From Rhizobium subbaraonis (GTDB taxonomy: Bacteria; Pseudomonadota; Alphaproteobacteria; Rhizobiales; Rhizobiaceae), in assembly GCF_900220975.1 (NCBI RefSeq), contig NZ_OBQD01000008.1, positions 1-64,000 of the forward strand: DNA of 64,000 nucleotides. The letters are read 5' to 3'. The stretch's first letter is position 1, and every line of letters begins with the position of its first letter. Shown here piece after piece: positions 36,685 through 45,282 of the stretch. The notes below the pieces were generated by a model, which was not told where the DNA came from, did no database searches, and was given only the letters and a program-made list of their open reading frames with translations. The translations under genes and the position numbers were made by a program.

Positions 36685-37599
36685 ATGAACCACCTACGCG
36701 ACATTTTGCTGACCGCGATTGCGCCCGCCATATGGGGCAGCACCTACATCGTCACGACGGAGCTGCTGCCGGCAGGCTATCCGCTCACCGTATCGCTGCT
36801 CAGGGCCCTGCCGGCGGGGCTGCTGCTGCTGCTCATCGTCCGGGAGCTGCCGAAGGGCGTATGGTTGGCGCGCGCCTTCATTCTCGGCGCGCTCAACTTC
36901 TCCTTCTTCTGGGCCATGCTGTTCGTGTCGGCCTATCGCCTGCCGGGCGGGGTGGCGGCGACGGTCGGCGCAATCCAGCCGCTGATCGTGATCGCCCTGT
37001 CGCGGATGGTGCTAGGCTCGCCCATACGGCCGCTGTCCCTCCTCGCCGGTCTCACGGGCATCGCCGGCGTGGCGCTGCTTGTGCTGACGCCGGCCGCAGA
37101 CCTCGACCCGGTGGGTGTCGCCGCGGGCCTTGCCGGCGCCGTCTCCATGGCGGCTGGCACGGTGCTCTCCCGCTATTGGCAGCCGCCGGTCTCTCCATTG
37201 ACCTTCACGGCGTGGCAGCTTGCGGCGGGCGGCCTGCTGCTGGTGCCGGCCGCGTTGATGCTCGAACCGGCACTGCCGCCGCCGACCTATCTCAACATTC
37301 TCGGCTTCGCCTATCTCGGCCTCGTCGGCGCGGCCTTGACCTACATTCTCTGGTTCCGCGGCCTTTCCCGGCTCGGACCGCCGGCCGTCGCCTCCCTTGG
37401 CTTCCTCAGCCCGATGACGGCCGTGCTGCTCGGCTGGGGGCTGCTGGGCCAGAGCCTCACCCCGTTGCAGGTCGCCGGCATCGCCGTGGTCCTCGTCAGC
37501 GTATGGGGCAGCCAGCGCGCCCAGGCAGGGCTGCGACCAACCGCGTCATTGCCGAACGGTCCGCAAACGCCTAAATCCGCCCTATGGACGAAGACGTAG
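36685..37599 (+). CDS. EamA/DMT-family exporter
   Basis: A ten-helix inner-membrane transporter of 304 aa. Two EamA repeats are visible: helix 1 begins TAIAPAIWGSTYIVTTELLP, and the second repeat starts near GLAGAVSMAAGTVLSRYW, with GLSRLGPPAVASLGFLSPMTAVLLGW near the C-terminus. It is related to YedA/RhtA drug and metabolite exporters. It is divergent from and probably repressed by the MarR gene. Its stop overlaps the truncated-globin start by 16 bases, so both are co-expressed. Confidence 0.9.
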   Translation: MNHLRDILLTAIAPAIWGSTYIVTTELLPAGYPLTVSLLRALPAGLLLLLIVRELPKGVWLARAFILGALNFSFFWAMLFVSAYRLPGGVAATVGAIQPLIVIALSRMVLGSPIRPLSLLAGLTGIAGVALLVLTPAADLDPVGVAAGLAGAVSMAAGTVLSRYWQPPVSPLTFTAWQLAAGGLLLVPAALMLEPALPPPTYLNILGFAYLGLVGAALTYILWFRGLSRLGPPAVASLGFLSPMTAVLLGWGLLGQSLTPLQVAGIAVVLVSVWGSQRAQAGLRPTASLPNGPQTPKSALWTKT

Positions 37600-38051
37600 A
37601 AACCCCGCGGTCCCATTTCGAAGAGCTGCGCGCCCGGGCCCGGCGCGACATGGCCGCCATCGGCATCACCGCCCCTTTCATTCCTCTGCTGGTGGATACG
37701 TTCTACGGCCGCGTGCGCGCCCACCCGCAGCTCGGCCCGGTGTTCGAGGCGCGCCTGGCCGGACGCTGGCCTGAGCATATGGAGAAGATGAAGCGGTTCT
37801 GGTCCGCCGTTGCCTTCAAGGACGGCGGTTATGGCGGCAAGCCTGTCATGGCGCATCAGGGGATCGCAAATCTCGACGCGCCGCTCTTCCAGGTCTGGCT
37901 CGGCCTGTTCTCGGCGACCCTGGACGACATCGCACCGACGCCCGAGGCAAAAGCCTGGTTCATGGCGACAGCGGGTCGGATCGCCCGCAGCCTGGTGCTG
38001 TCGCTCTTCTACAACCCCGCAGACGACGATCCGGCCCTGCGGTCCGCCTGA
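37584..38051 (+). CDS. group III truncated hemoglobin
   Basis: A 155-aa heme protein. Group III (trHb-P) signatures: LVDTFYGRVRAHPQLGPVFE, PEHMEKMKRFWSAVAFKDG, GGKPVMAHQGI with the F-helix region proximal His, and WFMATAGRIARSL for the G/H helices. Relatives bind oxygen or nitric oxide and may protect against nitrosative stress. It overlaps the exporter gene by 16 bases and is thus likely under MarR control. The pairing with a DMT exporter is unusual but seen in one transcript here. Confidence 0.88.
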   Translation: MDEDVETPRSHFEELRARARRDMAAIGITAPFIPLLVDTFYGRVRAHPQLGPVFEARLAGRWPEHMEKMKRFWSAVAFKDGGYGGKPVMAHQGIANLDAPLFQVWLGLFSATLDDIAPTPEAKAWFMATAGRIARSLVLSLFYNPADDDPALRSA

Positions 38052-38085
38052 CCCTTATCGCAACACCACGACGCATTTTCGGGCG

Positions 38086-38994
38086 TCAGGCACCAGCGGT
38101 CTCCCTCCTGGCGTTCGAGGTGACGCCAACGCTTGCGGCGACCACCAGTCCGGTGCCCAGCATCTGCAGCGGCGTCATCGGCTGGCCGAGGATCGTGAAG
38201 CCGGCCAGCGCGCCGATCGCCGGCTCGAGGCTCATCAGGATGCCGAAAGCAGCAGTCGGCATGCGCCGGAGTGCGATCATTTCCAGTGCATAGGGCAGCA
38301 GCGGTACGAGAACGGCAAGCCCCAGCATCGTCAGCAGCATTTCCGCCGAGAACATCCGCGGCAGTTCCTGCATTCCTGCCGGGAGGCAAACCATCGCAGA
38401 GACAAGAAGCGAGATCGCAAGCCCCTCCAGCCCGGGAAAGAGCTTACCCGACTTCTTCATGAGGAGAATGTAGCCGCCCCAGCCGGCGCCGGCGCCAGCC
38501 GCGAGCAGAAGCCCGAGCGGATCGGCCGACCAGCTCTCGCCGTTGTGACACAGTAGGCCAACGCCGACGAATGCTGCCAGCGGCCATATCAGCCGCCATC
38601 CGCCGAGACCGAAGGTGGCGACGGCGAGCGGCCCGAGAAACTCGACCGCGACCGTCAAGCCGAGCGGGATGCGGGCAATCGCGGCATAGAAGCAGACGGT
38701 CATCACCGCCATGGTCACGCCAAGCGCAACCGCGCTTTTCCATTGCTCCCGGCTATAGGAGTGGATTTGCGGGCGCAGGAGGGCCAGCAGGATCAGCGAT
38801 GCGAACAGCAGGCGGACGAAGCTCGTCGCGAAGGGGCCGTGCTGCGCGATCACGCCGGCGGAAAGCGCAGCGCCCACCTGCACGCTCGACATGGAAAACA
38901 GGCACAGCGTCACGCCCGACAAGAGCGCCGTCCGCTCCCCGGGTGATCCGGGCGCGGCACTGTCGAACGCATTGTGGACTTGCTGGTCGGCCAT
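38086..38994 (-). CDS. EamA-family transporter, RhtA-like
   Basis: A second ten-helix DMT transporter of 302 aa, distinct from the one at 36685. Typical RhtA-like features are LFSMSSVQVGAALSAGVIAQ, TSFVRLLFASLILLALLRP, GLTVAVEFLGPLAVA and ALEMIALRRMPTAAFGILMS with LEPAIGALAG. RhtA exports threonine and homoserine in E. coli, but the substrate here is unproven. It is convergent with the globin gene and monocistronic. Confidence 0.9.
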   Translation of the reverse strand: MADQQVHNAFDSAAPGSPGERTALLSGVTLCLFSMSSVQVGAALSAGVIAQHGPFATSFVRLLFASLILLALLRPQIHSYSREQWKSAVALGVTMAVMTVCFYAAIARIPLGLTVAVEFLGPLAVATFGLGGWRLIWPLAAFVGVGLLCHNGESWSADPLGLLLAAGAGAGWGGYILLMKKSGKLFPGLEGLAISLLVSAMVCLPAGMQELPRMFSAEMLLTMLGLAVLVPLLPYALEMIALRRMPTAAFGILMSLEPAIGALAGFTILGQPMTPLQMLGTGLVVAASVGVTSNARRETAGA

Positions 38995-39160
38995 GGCGGT
39001 CCCTCCGGCCTACCGTGGTAGCGGATGGATCACGTTCCGACAAATTGATTGCGGTGAGGCTTTGCTTCAGCAGAATTGATGCTTGCCGGCAGTTCCGGAA
39101 ACGACGACGCGCACCATGAGGTGCGCGTCGAAGACGTGTGGAACCAGATGCGAGCGGTCG

Positions 39161-39826
39161 TCAGCCCTGACGAAGCGGGGAGATCGAAATCTCGACGCGG
39201 CGGTTCTGGGCGCGGCCGGCCTCTGTTGCATTGGAGGCGATCGGCCGGTCCTGGCCGTAGCCTATCGCTGACATGCGGCGCTGGTCGACACCGCGCGAGC
39301 CGAGATAATTGGCGACCGAATAGGCGCGGCGTTCCGAGAGCGCCTGGTTGTGCGCGGCCGAGCCGGTGGAATCGGTGTGTCCGTCGACGTCGATCAGCGA
39401 CCTGTTGAACTTGCGAAGCACGATCGCTACGGAATCGAGCGTCGGATAGAAGGCCGGCACGATCTGGTCCTGGTCCGTCGCAAAGGTGATGTTCGACGGC
39501 ATGTTCAGGATGATCCGGTCGCCGGCGCGGGTGACGGACACGCCCGTTCCCTGCAGCTGCGCACGCAGCTCTGCTTCCTGGTTGTCCATGTAGTTGCCGA
39601 TCGCGCCGCCGGCCAGCGCGCCGACGCCGGCGCCGATCAGGGCCGCATTGCGTCGCTGCACGGGGTTGTTGCCGACAAGCAGGCCGGTCGCAGCACCGAG
39701 GCCGGCGCCAATCAGCGCGCCGCCTGCGGTGTTCGACACCTTCTGTTCACCCGTATACGGATCGGTGGTGGTGCATGCGGAAAGATAGATGGCGGAGAGG
39801 GAGATGATTGCGATCTTTTTGTACAT
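39161..39826 (-). CDS. OmpA-family outer-membrane lipoprotein (YiaD-like)
   Basis: A 221-aa lipoprotein. The signal peptide ends in the lipobox LSAC. It is followed by a Gly-rich glycine-zipper stretch (GGALIGAGLGAATGLLVG and again GAGVGALAGGAIGNYMDNQE), then a C-terminal OmpA peptidoglycan-binding domain: ITFATDQDQIVPAFYPTLDS, DVDGHTDSTG, LSERRAYSVANYL, YGQDRPIASN. It should tether the outer membrane to peptidoglycan. ATG 39826 is chosen because the lipoprotein signal starts there. Confidence 0.93.
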   Translation of the reverse strand: MYKKIAIISLSAIYLSACTTTDPYTGEQKVSNTAGGALIGAGLGAATGLLVGNNPVQRRNAALIGAGVGALAGGAIGNYMDNQEAELRAQLQGTGVSVTRAGDRIILNMPSNITFATDQDQIVPAFYPTLDSVAIVLRKFNRSLIDVDGHTDSTGSAAHNQALSERRAYSVANYLGSRGVDQRRMSAIGYGQDRPIASNATEAGRAQNRRVEISISPLRQG

Positions 39827-39957
39827 GAAAGAGCCTGATTCCGAGCGTTCTTCGTGATTCTGCTTCAAACTATCGATTGCGGCAGCAACATGAAAGCCCA
39901 CGGGCTTTCCCCAGCGGATTGCATCGTGGGAAGCTGTCCCGCTGAAAAAGTCGGCGT

Positions 39958-40983
39958 TTAGCCGGAAATGCCCTTCAGCACGTTGGCGACGTTGAGTCCA
40001 ATTTCCGGAACGCCATAGCCGCCCTCCATCACCACCAGAACCGGCACCCCGCTGGCGGCGATCGTCCGCCCCATGCTGATATAGTCCGGCGAGGTCAGCT
40101 TGAAGAAGGAGATCGGGTCTTTCTCGAACGTGTCGACGCCGAGGGAGACGACGATCGCTTCGGTGCCGAAGTCTGCGATCTGCTTCAGCGACGCCTCCAG
40201 TGCCGCGCCCCAGACGGAATAGGGCGTGCCGCGGCCCATGGGAAAGTTGCGCGTGGTACCGGCGCCGTCACCCTTGCCGGTTTCTTCCTCGTAGCCGAGA
40301 AAATGCGGGAACGCCTCGGCCGGGTCGCCATGTAGCGAGGCGAAGAAGACGTCGCCGCGCTCGTAGAAGATGTCCTGCGTACCGTTGCCGTGGTGGAAAT
40401 CGACGTCCAGCACCGCGACCTTGGTCGCGCCCTTGTCGAGCAGGCGCTGGGCGGCGACGGCGGCGTTGTTGATGAAGCAATAGCCGCCGAACATGTCGAT
40501 GCCGGCGTGATGGCCCGGTGGGCGGCAAAGCGAGAACGCAGCCTTGTGGCCGTCCGCAATCAGGTCGGCACCGTCGATCGCCGACGACATAGAGGAAAGG
40601 GCCGCTTCCCACGTGCCGGGCGAAATCGCCGTCTCGGCGGCGTTGCAGTAATAGCCGAGCTGGCCGTCGATGTCGGTGGGAATACGCGGGGACGTGCGGC
40701 GGACGGGGAACGACGTCGCGATCGCCTCGCCCCGGTGTCCGGCCGCCTGCCAGCGGTCCCAGGCGGTTTCAAGGAAGGCGAGATAGCCGGCATCGTGCAC
40801 TTTGAGCGCGGTTTCCAGCCCATGCCGCACCGGCGCCACGACATCGGTGTAACCCGCCTCCTTGACCGCCGCCAGGATCCATTCGGCCCGGAACGGCGCC
40901 TCGAAGGGGGGCACCAGTTCGCCGCCGTAGAGCTCGGTCTTGGCGTTTCTAAGCTTGTGGTCTTCTGAAAATACGACGCGCAT
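39958..40983 (-). CDS. histone-deacetylase-family amidohydrolase (acetylpolyamine-type)
   Basis: A zinc amidohydrolase of 341 aa. The tandem-His motif is in RPPGHHAGIDMFGGYCFINN, zinc ligands are in VLDVDFHHGNGTQDIFYER and SLGVDTFEKDP, and the catalytic Tyr is in VMEGGYGVPEIG. The N-terminal ELYGGELVPPFEAPFRAEWI and sequence style suggest an acetylpolyamine amidohydrolase rather than a protein deacetylase. ATG 40983 is preferred to a start 5 codons earlier. Single-gene unit. Confidence 0.9.
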   Translation of the reverse strand: MRVVFSEDHKLRNAKTELYGGELVPPFEAPFRAEWILAAVKEAGYTDVVAPVRHGLETALKVHDAGYLAFLETAWDRWQAAGHRGEAIATSFPVRRTSPRIPTDIDGQLGYYCNAAETAISPGTWEAALSSMSSAIDGADLIADGHKAAFSLCRPPGHHAGIDMFGGYCFINNAAVAAQRLLDKGATKVAVLDVDFHHGNGTQDIFYERGDVFFASLHGDPAEAFPHFLGYEEETGKGDGAGTTRNFPMGRGTPYSVWGAALEASLKQIADFGTEAIVVSLGVDTFEKDPISFFKLTSPDYISMGRTIAASGVPVLVVMEGGYGVPEIGLNVANVLKGISG

Positions 40984-41572
40984 CCAATGGCTCCCCAATT
41001 CGTTGCGGCGACGTTAGCCGCGAAGCCTTGACCGGGCAAGGCATGACCGTCGACCTCCCCGTTTGCCGGCTCACTTCGCAGCGAGGTCGTCTTGTGACAT
41101 GAGAAATGCCTGCATCTGGAGGCGTCGAGGGGAAAACCTCCCCGCTATCCACATCTCCTCCGGATGCCGGAATCTCTTCGTGAGTACACCCACAGGTTGA
41201 GTTTACGGGCCCTTGTCCTGACCGGAAAATGCCACGCCCTGATGCGAGCCCTATGGTCGACAATTGCGACGGCGCAGCAAAGGGAAATGGGCGCTGCAAT
41301 CTCGTTTGCACATATTACGTAAAGGGAAGCGCTGCTTGCGAAAGATTGCGCAAGGCGCCGCGAGGGACAGCTTTGGGGCATGATCGAAGGAGTCTTGCGC
41401 GCGATCCGGCGCATTTCGAGACAGGGCAGTGCCCGCTGCAATCTTGACGTTTACCGCGGTATTCCCCGGTCGAGGCCTTGAGGGCGGGCCGCTGCAAAAT
41501 TCCTTGCGTTCCCGCTTTTTCTGGCATTCACTCCGGCCATTCAGCCAGAACAATACGGGGAAGGAAAGAAAA
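40984..41572. other. 589-base intergenic region before the oligopeptide ABC operon
   Basis: The gap separates the divergent deacetylase and the peptide transporter operon. Short open frames on both strands lack ribosome sites and family sequence. I saw no strong hairpin, riboswitch core or sigma-70 pair. The stretch is long enough for a small RNA or regulated promoter, but nothing supports one. A ribosome site AAGGAAAG lies right before the ATG at 41573. Confidence 0.4.
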
Positions 41573-43171
41573 ATGGCATATCGTCGCTTCAACCTGCGCG
41601 CAGCTCTGTTGCTCGGTGCAGTGCTTGTCGCAAGCAGCCCGGCGCTGGCCGAGGCAGTGCTCCATCGCGGCAACGCCGGTGAGCCGCAGACGCTCGACCA
41701 GGCCCACACCTCGATAAACATCGAGGAATTCATCCTCAAGGATCTCTATGAAGGCCTGACCATCTACGACGCCACCGGCAAGATCGTTCCCGGCGCCGCC
41801 GAGACCTGGGATCTCTCCGACGACGGCCTGACCTACACGTTCAAGCTGCGCGGCGATGCCAAGTGGTCCGACGGATCGCCGGTGACGGCAGAGGATTTCG
41901 CCTTCTCGTTCCGTCGTGTCGAGGACCCGAAGACGGCTGCCGGCTACGCCAACATTCTCTATCCGATCAAGAACGCGGAGAAGGTGAACAAGGGCGAGGC
42001 CCAGCCGGCGGACCTCGGCGTGAAGGCGATCGACGAGAAGACGCTTGAAATCACGCTCGAGCGCCCGACCCCCTTCTTCCTCGAGCTGCTGGCCCACCAG
42101 ACGGCGCTGCCGGTGTCGAAGGCCAGCGTCGAGAAGAACGGCGCCGATTTCGTCAAGCCCGGTATCATGGTCTCGAACGGCGCCTTCAAGCTCGTCAGCC
42201 ACGTGCCGAACGACAACCTCGTCGTCGAGAAGAATTCGAACTACTGGGACGCCGCCAACGTCAAGCTCGACAAGGTGATCTTCTATCCGATCGACGACCA
42301 GGCGGCCTCCGTTCGCCGCTTCGAAGCGAAGGAGATGGATCTCGTCTACAACTTCTCCGCCGACCAGATCGATCGTCTGCGGGGCGCCTATGGCGACCAG
42401 GTCCACGTTTCCCCGACGCTTGCGACCTACTACTACGCCTTCGACACCCGCCAGGAGCCTTATAGCGACGTGCGCGTACGCCAGGCGCTGTCCATGGCCG
42501 TGGACCGCGACTTCCTTGCCAAGGAGATCTACTCCGGCTCGCAGATCCCGGCCTACTCCATGGTCCCGCCCGGCATCGAGACCTACGGCGAACCGGCGAA
42601 GGCGGATTTTTCGGGGTTGTCGCAGCTTGACCGTGAGGACAAGGCGATCGCCCTGATGAAGGAGGCGGGCTACGGCGAGGGCGGCAAGCCGCTCGACATC
42701 GAGATCCGCTACCACACCAACCCGAACCATGAGCGCGTGGCCACCGCCATCGCCGACATGTGGAAGAACACCTTCGGCGCAAAAGTCTCGCTGGTGAACC
42801 TCGATGTGTCCTCGCACTACGCCTACCTGCAGGAAGGCGGCAAGTTCAACGTCGCCCGCGCCGGCTGGGTCGCCGACTATGCCGATGCGGAAAACTTCCT
42901 GGCGCTGAGCCTCGGCTCCAACAAGACCTTCAACTACGGCCATTTCCAGAACCCCGAGTTCGACGGCCTGATGAAGAAGTCCTATGAGGAAACCGATCCG
43001 GCAGCCCGCTCCAAGCTTCTCCACGAGGCAGAGACGCTGCTGATGAAGGAACAGCCGGTTGCGCCGCTCCTCACCCAGGCCGATCTCTGGCTCGTTTCCG
43101 GGCGCGTGCAGGGTTGGCATGACAATGCCGCCAACCAGCATCTGAGCCGGTTCCTCAACGTTTCCGAGTAA
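41573..43171 (+). CDS. oppA: oligopeptide ABC transporter substrate-binding protein (OppA-like)
   Basis: A 532-aa periplasmic binding protein (SBP_bac_5). A signal peptide ends at SPALAEA. The lobes show RGNAGEPQTLDQAHTSINIE, LKDLYEGLTIYDATGKIVPG, WDLSDDGLTYTFKLRGDAKW, SDGSPVTAEDFAFSFRRVED and VRQALSMAVDRDFLAKEIY, all OppA signatures. It delivers peptides to the OppBC-DF complex encoded next on the same strand. ATG 41573 with AAGGAAAG upstream replaces an earlier start at 41429. Confidence 0.94.
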   Translation: MAYRRFNLRAALLLGAVLVASSPALAEAVLHRGNAGEPQTLDQAHTSINIEEFILKDLYEGLTIYDATGKIVPGAAETWDLSDDGLTYTFKLRGDAKWSDGSPVTAEDFAFSFRRVEDPKTAAGYANILYPIKNAEKVNKGEAQPADLGVKAIDEKTLEITLERPTPFFLELLAHQTALPVSKASVEKNGADFVKPGIMVSNGAFKLVSHVPNDNLVVEKNSNYWDAANVKLDKVIFYPIDDQAASVRRFEAKEMDLVYNFSADQIDRLRGAYGDQVHVSPTLATYYYAFDTRQEPYSDVRVRQALSMAVDRDFLAKEIYSGSQIPAYSMVPPGIETYGEPAKADFSGLSQLDREDKAIALMKEAGYGEGGKPLDIEIRYHTNPNHERVATAIADMWKNTFGAKVSLVNLDVSSHYAYLQEGGKFNVARAGWVADYADAENFLALSLGSNKTFNYGHFQNPEFDGLMKKSYEETDPAARSKLLHEAETLLMKEQPVAPLLTQADLWLVSGRVQGWHDNAANQHLSRFLNVSE

Positions 43172-43231
43172 CTTTTCGATACGAGGCGGCGCGTGGACCG
43201 GGTCCGTGCGCCGCTTCACAGGAGAACGGGC

Positions 43232-44155
43232 ATGATAGCCTTCGTTTTGCGCCGCCTGGCGAGCGCCGTGCCGACCTTGTTCATCGTCGTCACGATTTCC
43301 TTTTTCCTGATGCGGTTTGCCCCCGGCGGTCCCTTCAATCTGGAACGACCGCTGCCACCGGCAACGATGGAAAACCTGGTCCGCACCTACCAGCTGGATC
43401 AGCCGCTGTGGCGACAGTACGCGACCTATGTCAGCAACGCCGTGACGGGCGATTTCGGCCCCAGCTACGTTTACAAGGACAACTCGGTCGCCGAACTGAT
43501 CGGCAAGGGCCTGCCTTATTCGATGGAGCTCGGCTTCTACGCGCTGCTACTGGCCCTGATCGGCGGCGTCGCGATGGGCACGGTTGCCGCGCTGCGCCAG
43601 AACAGCGCGCTCGACTTCGGCATCATGTCGCTTGCGACCGTGGGCACCACCGTGCCGAACTTCGTCGTCGGCCCGGTGCTGACGCTGATCTTTGCAATCG
43701 TCCTTTCGTGGCTGCCGGCCGGGGGGTGGGGGGATGGATCATTGCGTTTCCTGATCCTTCCAATGATCGCTCTCGCGCTGCCGCAGTTGGCCGTTTTCGC
43801 CCGCCTCACGCGCGGCTCGATGATCGAGGCGCTGCATGCCGATCATATCCGCACGGTGAGGGCCTATGGCCTGCCATCGCGCGTCGTCGTCGTCACGCAT
43901 GCCATGCGCGGCGCGATGCTGCCGGTCGTGTCATACCTCGCACCCTGCGCCGCAGCGCTGCTGACGGGGTCGGCCGTGGTCGAGACGATTTTCACGATCC
44001 CCGGCGTTGGCCGCTATTTCGTCCTCGGCGCGATCAACCGCGACTATACGCTGGTCATGGGCACGGTGATCCTGATCGCCATCTTCGTCATCGTCTTCAA
44101 TCTATTGGTCGACATCCTCTACGGCCTTCTCGACCCGAGGGTCCGCCATGACTGA
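43232..44155 (+). CDS. oppB: oligopeptide ABC transporter permease (OppB-like)
   Basis: A 307-aa inner-membrane permease with six helices. It has the OppB start (IAFVLRRLASAVPTLFIVVT, ISFFLMRFAPGGPF), the conserved GDFGPSYVYKDNSVAELI loop, and the EAA coupling motif around GSMIEALHADHIRTVRAYGL. Its stop lies inside the oppC start, with an 8-base overlap. ATG 43232 with AGGAGAA is preferred over 43193. Confidence 0.95.
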   Translation: MIAFVLRRLASAVPTLFIVVTISFFLMRFAPGGPFNLERPLPPATMENLVRTYQLDQPLWRQYATYVSNAVTGDFGPSYVYKDNSVAELIGKGLPYSMELGFYALLLALIGGVAMGTVAALRQNSALDFGIMSLATVGTTVPNFVVGPVLTLIFAIVLSWLPAGGWGDGSLRFLILPMIALALPQLAVFARLTRGSMIEALHADHIRTVRAYGLPSRVVVVTHAMRGAMLPVVSYLAPCAAALLTGSAVVETIFTIPGVGRYFVLGAINRDYTLVMGTVILIAIFVIVFNLLVDILYGLLDPRVRHD

Positions 44156-45281
44156 CATTGCCGCAAACCCGCTGAACGAGCCGCCAAAGACGGTCAGCCG
44201 CAGTCTGTTCCAGCTCGCACTTATCCGTTTCCGCCGTAACAGGGCGGCGATGGCAGGCTGCGTGACGCTGTTGCTGATCGCGCTCTTCTCGTTCCTTGGC
44301 CCGCTCTTCGTTCCGCATACCTATGACCAGGTCTTTCCGTCCTACGTGACGATCCCGCCCAGCCTGCAGCCGCGTCCCGACGTGTCGACGCTGCAGGAGG
44401 TCATGGACGGGGTTGCCGCCCGCGCGCGCGTTAAGCTCGAGGCCTTCAGGGTGGAAGGGCAGGCGTTTACCGCCACCATCAGCTCAGACGAGCCGATCGA
44501 TCCGCGCGCGACGCGCTACTTCGACAGGGCCAACGAGTTCCGCGATACCAAGGTCGAAGCGACCGAGAATGACGGCCGTGTGCTGAAACTGAGCGGACAG
44601 GTGAACCGCGAGTACTTTCCATTCGGCACCGATTCCAACGGGCGCGACCTTCTCGCGCGCGTCATGCTCGGCGGACAGATCTCGATTGCCGTGGGCCTGC
44701 TCGCAAGCCTCGTCTCGCTCGGCATCGGCGTGCTCTACGGCGCGACCTCGGGCTATATCGGCGGGCGGGTCGACAATGTCATGATGCGCTTCGTCGAGAT
44801 CCTCTATTCGCTGCCCTTCGTCTTCCTCGTCGTCGTTCTCGTGGTCTTCTTCGGCCGCAGCTTCGTGCTGATCTTTCTGGTGATCGGCGCGGTGGAGTGG
44901 CTGGACATGGCGCGCATCGTGCGCGGCCAGACGCTGGCGCTCAAGCGGCGCGAGTTCGTCGGCGCCGCGCAGGCGCTGGGGCTCACCGACTGGCAGATCA
45001 TTCGCCGGCACATCATCCCCAACACGATTGGCCCGGTCATCGTCTTCGTCACCGTCGTCGTGCCGAAGGTGATCCTGCTGGAGAGCTTCCTGTCCTTCCT
45101 CGGCCTTGGCGTCCAGGCGCCGCTGACGAGCTGGGGCGCGCTGATCTCCGAAGGGGCGAACAACATCCAGTCCGCGCCGTGGCTTTTGATTTTCCCGTCG
45201 ATCTTCTTCGTCGCCACGCTGTTCTCGCTGAACTTCGTCGGTGACGGCCTGCGCGACGCGTTCGACCCGAAGGACCGCTGA
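44148..45281 (+). CDS. oppC: oligopeptide ABC transporter permease (OppC-like) with enlarged periplasmic loop
   Basis: A 377-aa permease, about 70 residues longer than usual OppC. The OppC N-terminal signature is RSLFQLALIRFRRNRAAMAG. After helix 1 it has an extra periplasmic stretch of about 110 residues (roughly 50-160) ending in FPFGTDSNGRDLLARVMLGG, and it has the EAA loop ALKRREFVGAAQALGLTDWQ. Long OppC loops of this sort occur in some proteobacterial peptide systems. It overlaps oppB by 8 bases, and oppDF starts one base after its stop. Confidence 0.93.
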   Translation: MTDIAANPLNEPPKTVSRSLFQLALIRFRRNRAAMAGCVTLLLIALFSFLGPLFVPHTYDQVFPSYVTIPPSLQPRPDVSTLQEVMDGVAARARVKLEAFRVEGQAFTATISSDEPIDPRATRYFDRANEFRDTKVEATENDGRVLKLSGQVNREYFPFGTDSNGRDLLARVMLGGQISIAVGLLASLVSLGIGVLYGATSGYIGGRVDNVMMRFVEILYSLPFVFLVVVLVVFFGRSFVLIFLVIGAVEWLDMARIVRGQTLALKRREFVGAAQALGLTDWQIIRRHIIPNTIGPVIVFVTVVVPKVILLESFLSFLGLGVQAPLTSWGALISEGANNIQSAPWLLIFPSIFFVATLFSLNFVGDGLRDAFDPKDR

Positions 45282-45282
45282 G

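Noticed and set aside
40984-41572. Short open frames in the gap before the oligopeptide operon
   Set aside because: They lack ribosome sites and family sequence and cross each other on both strands.
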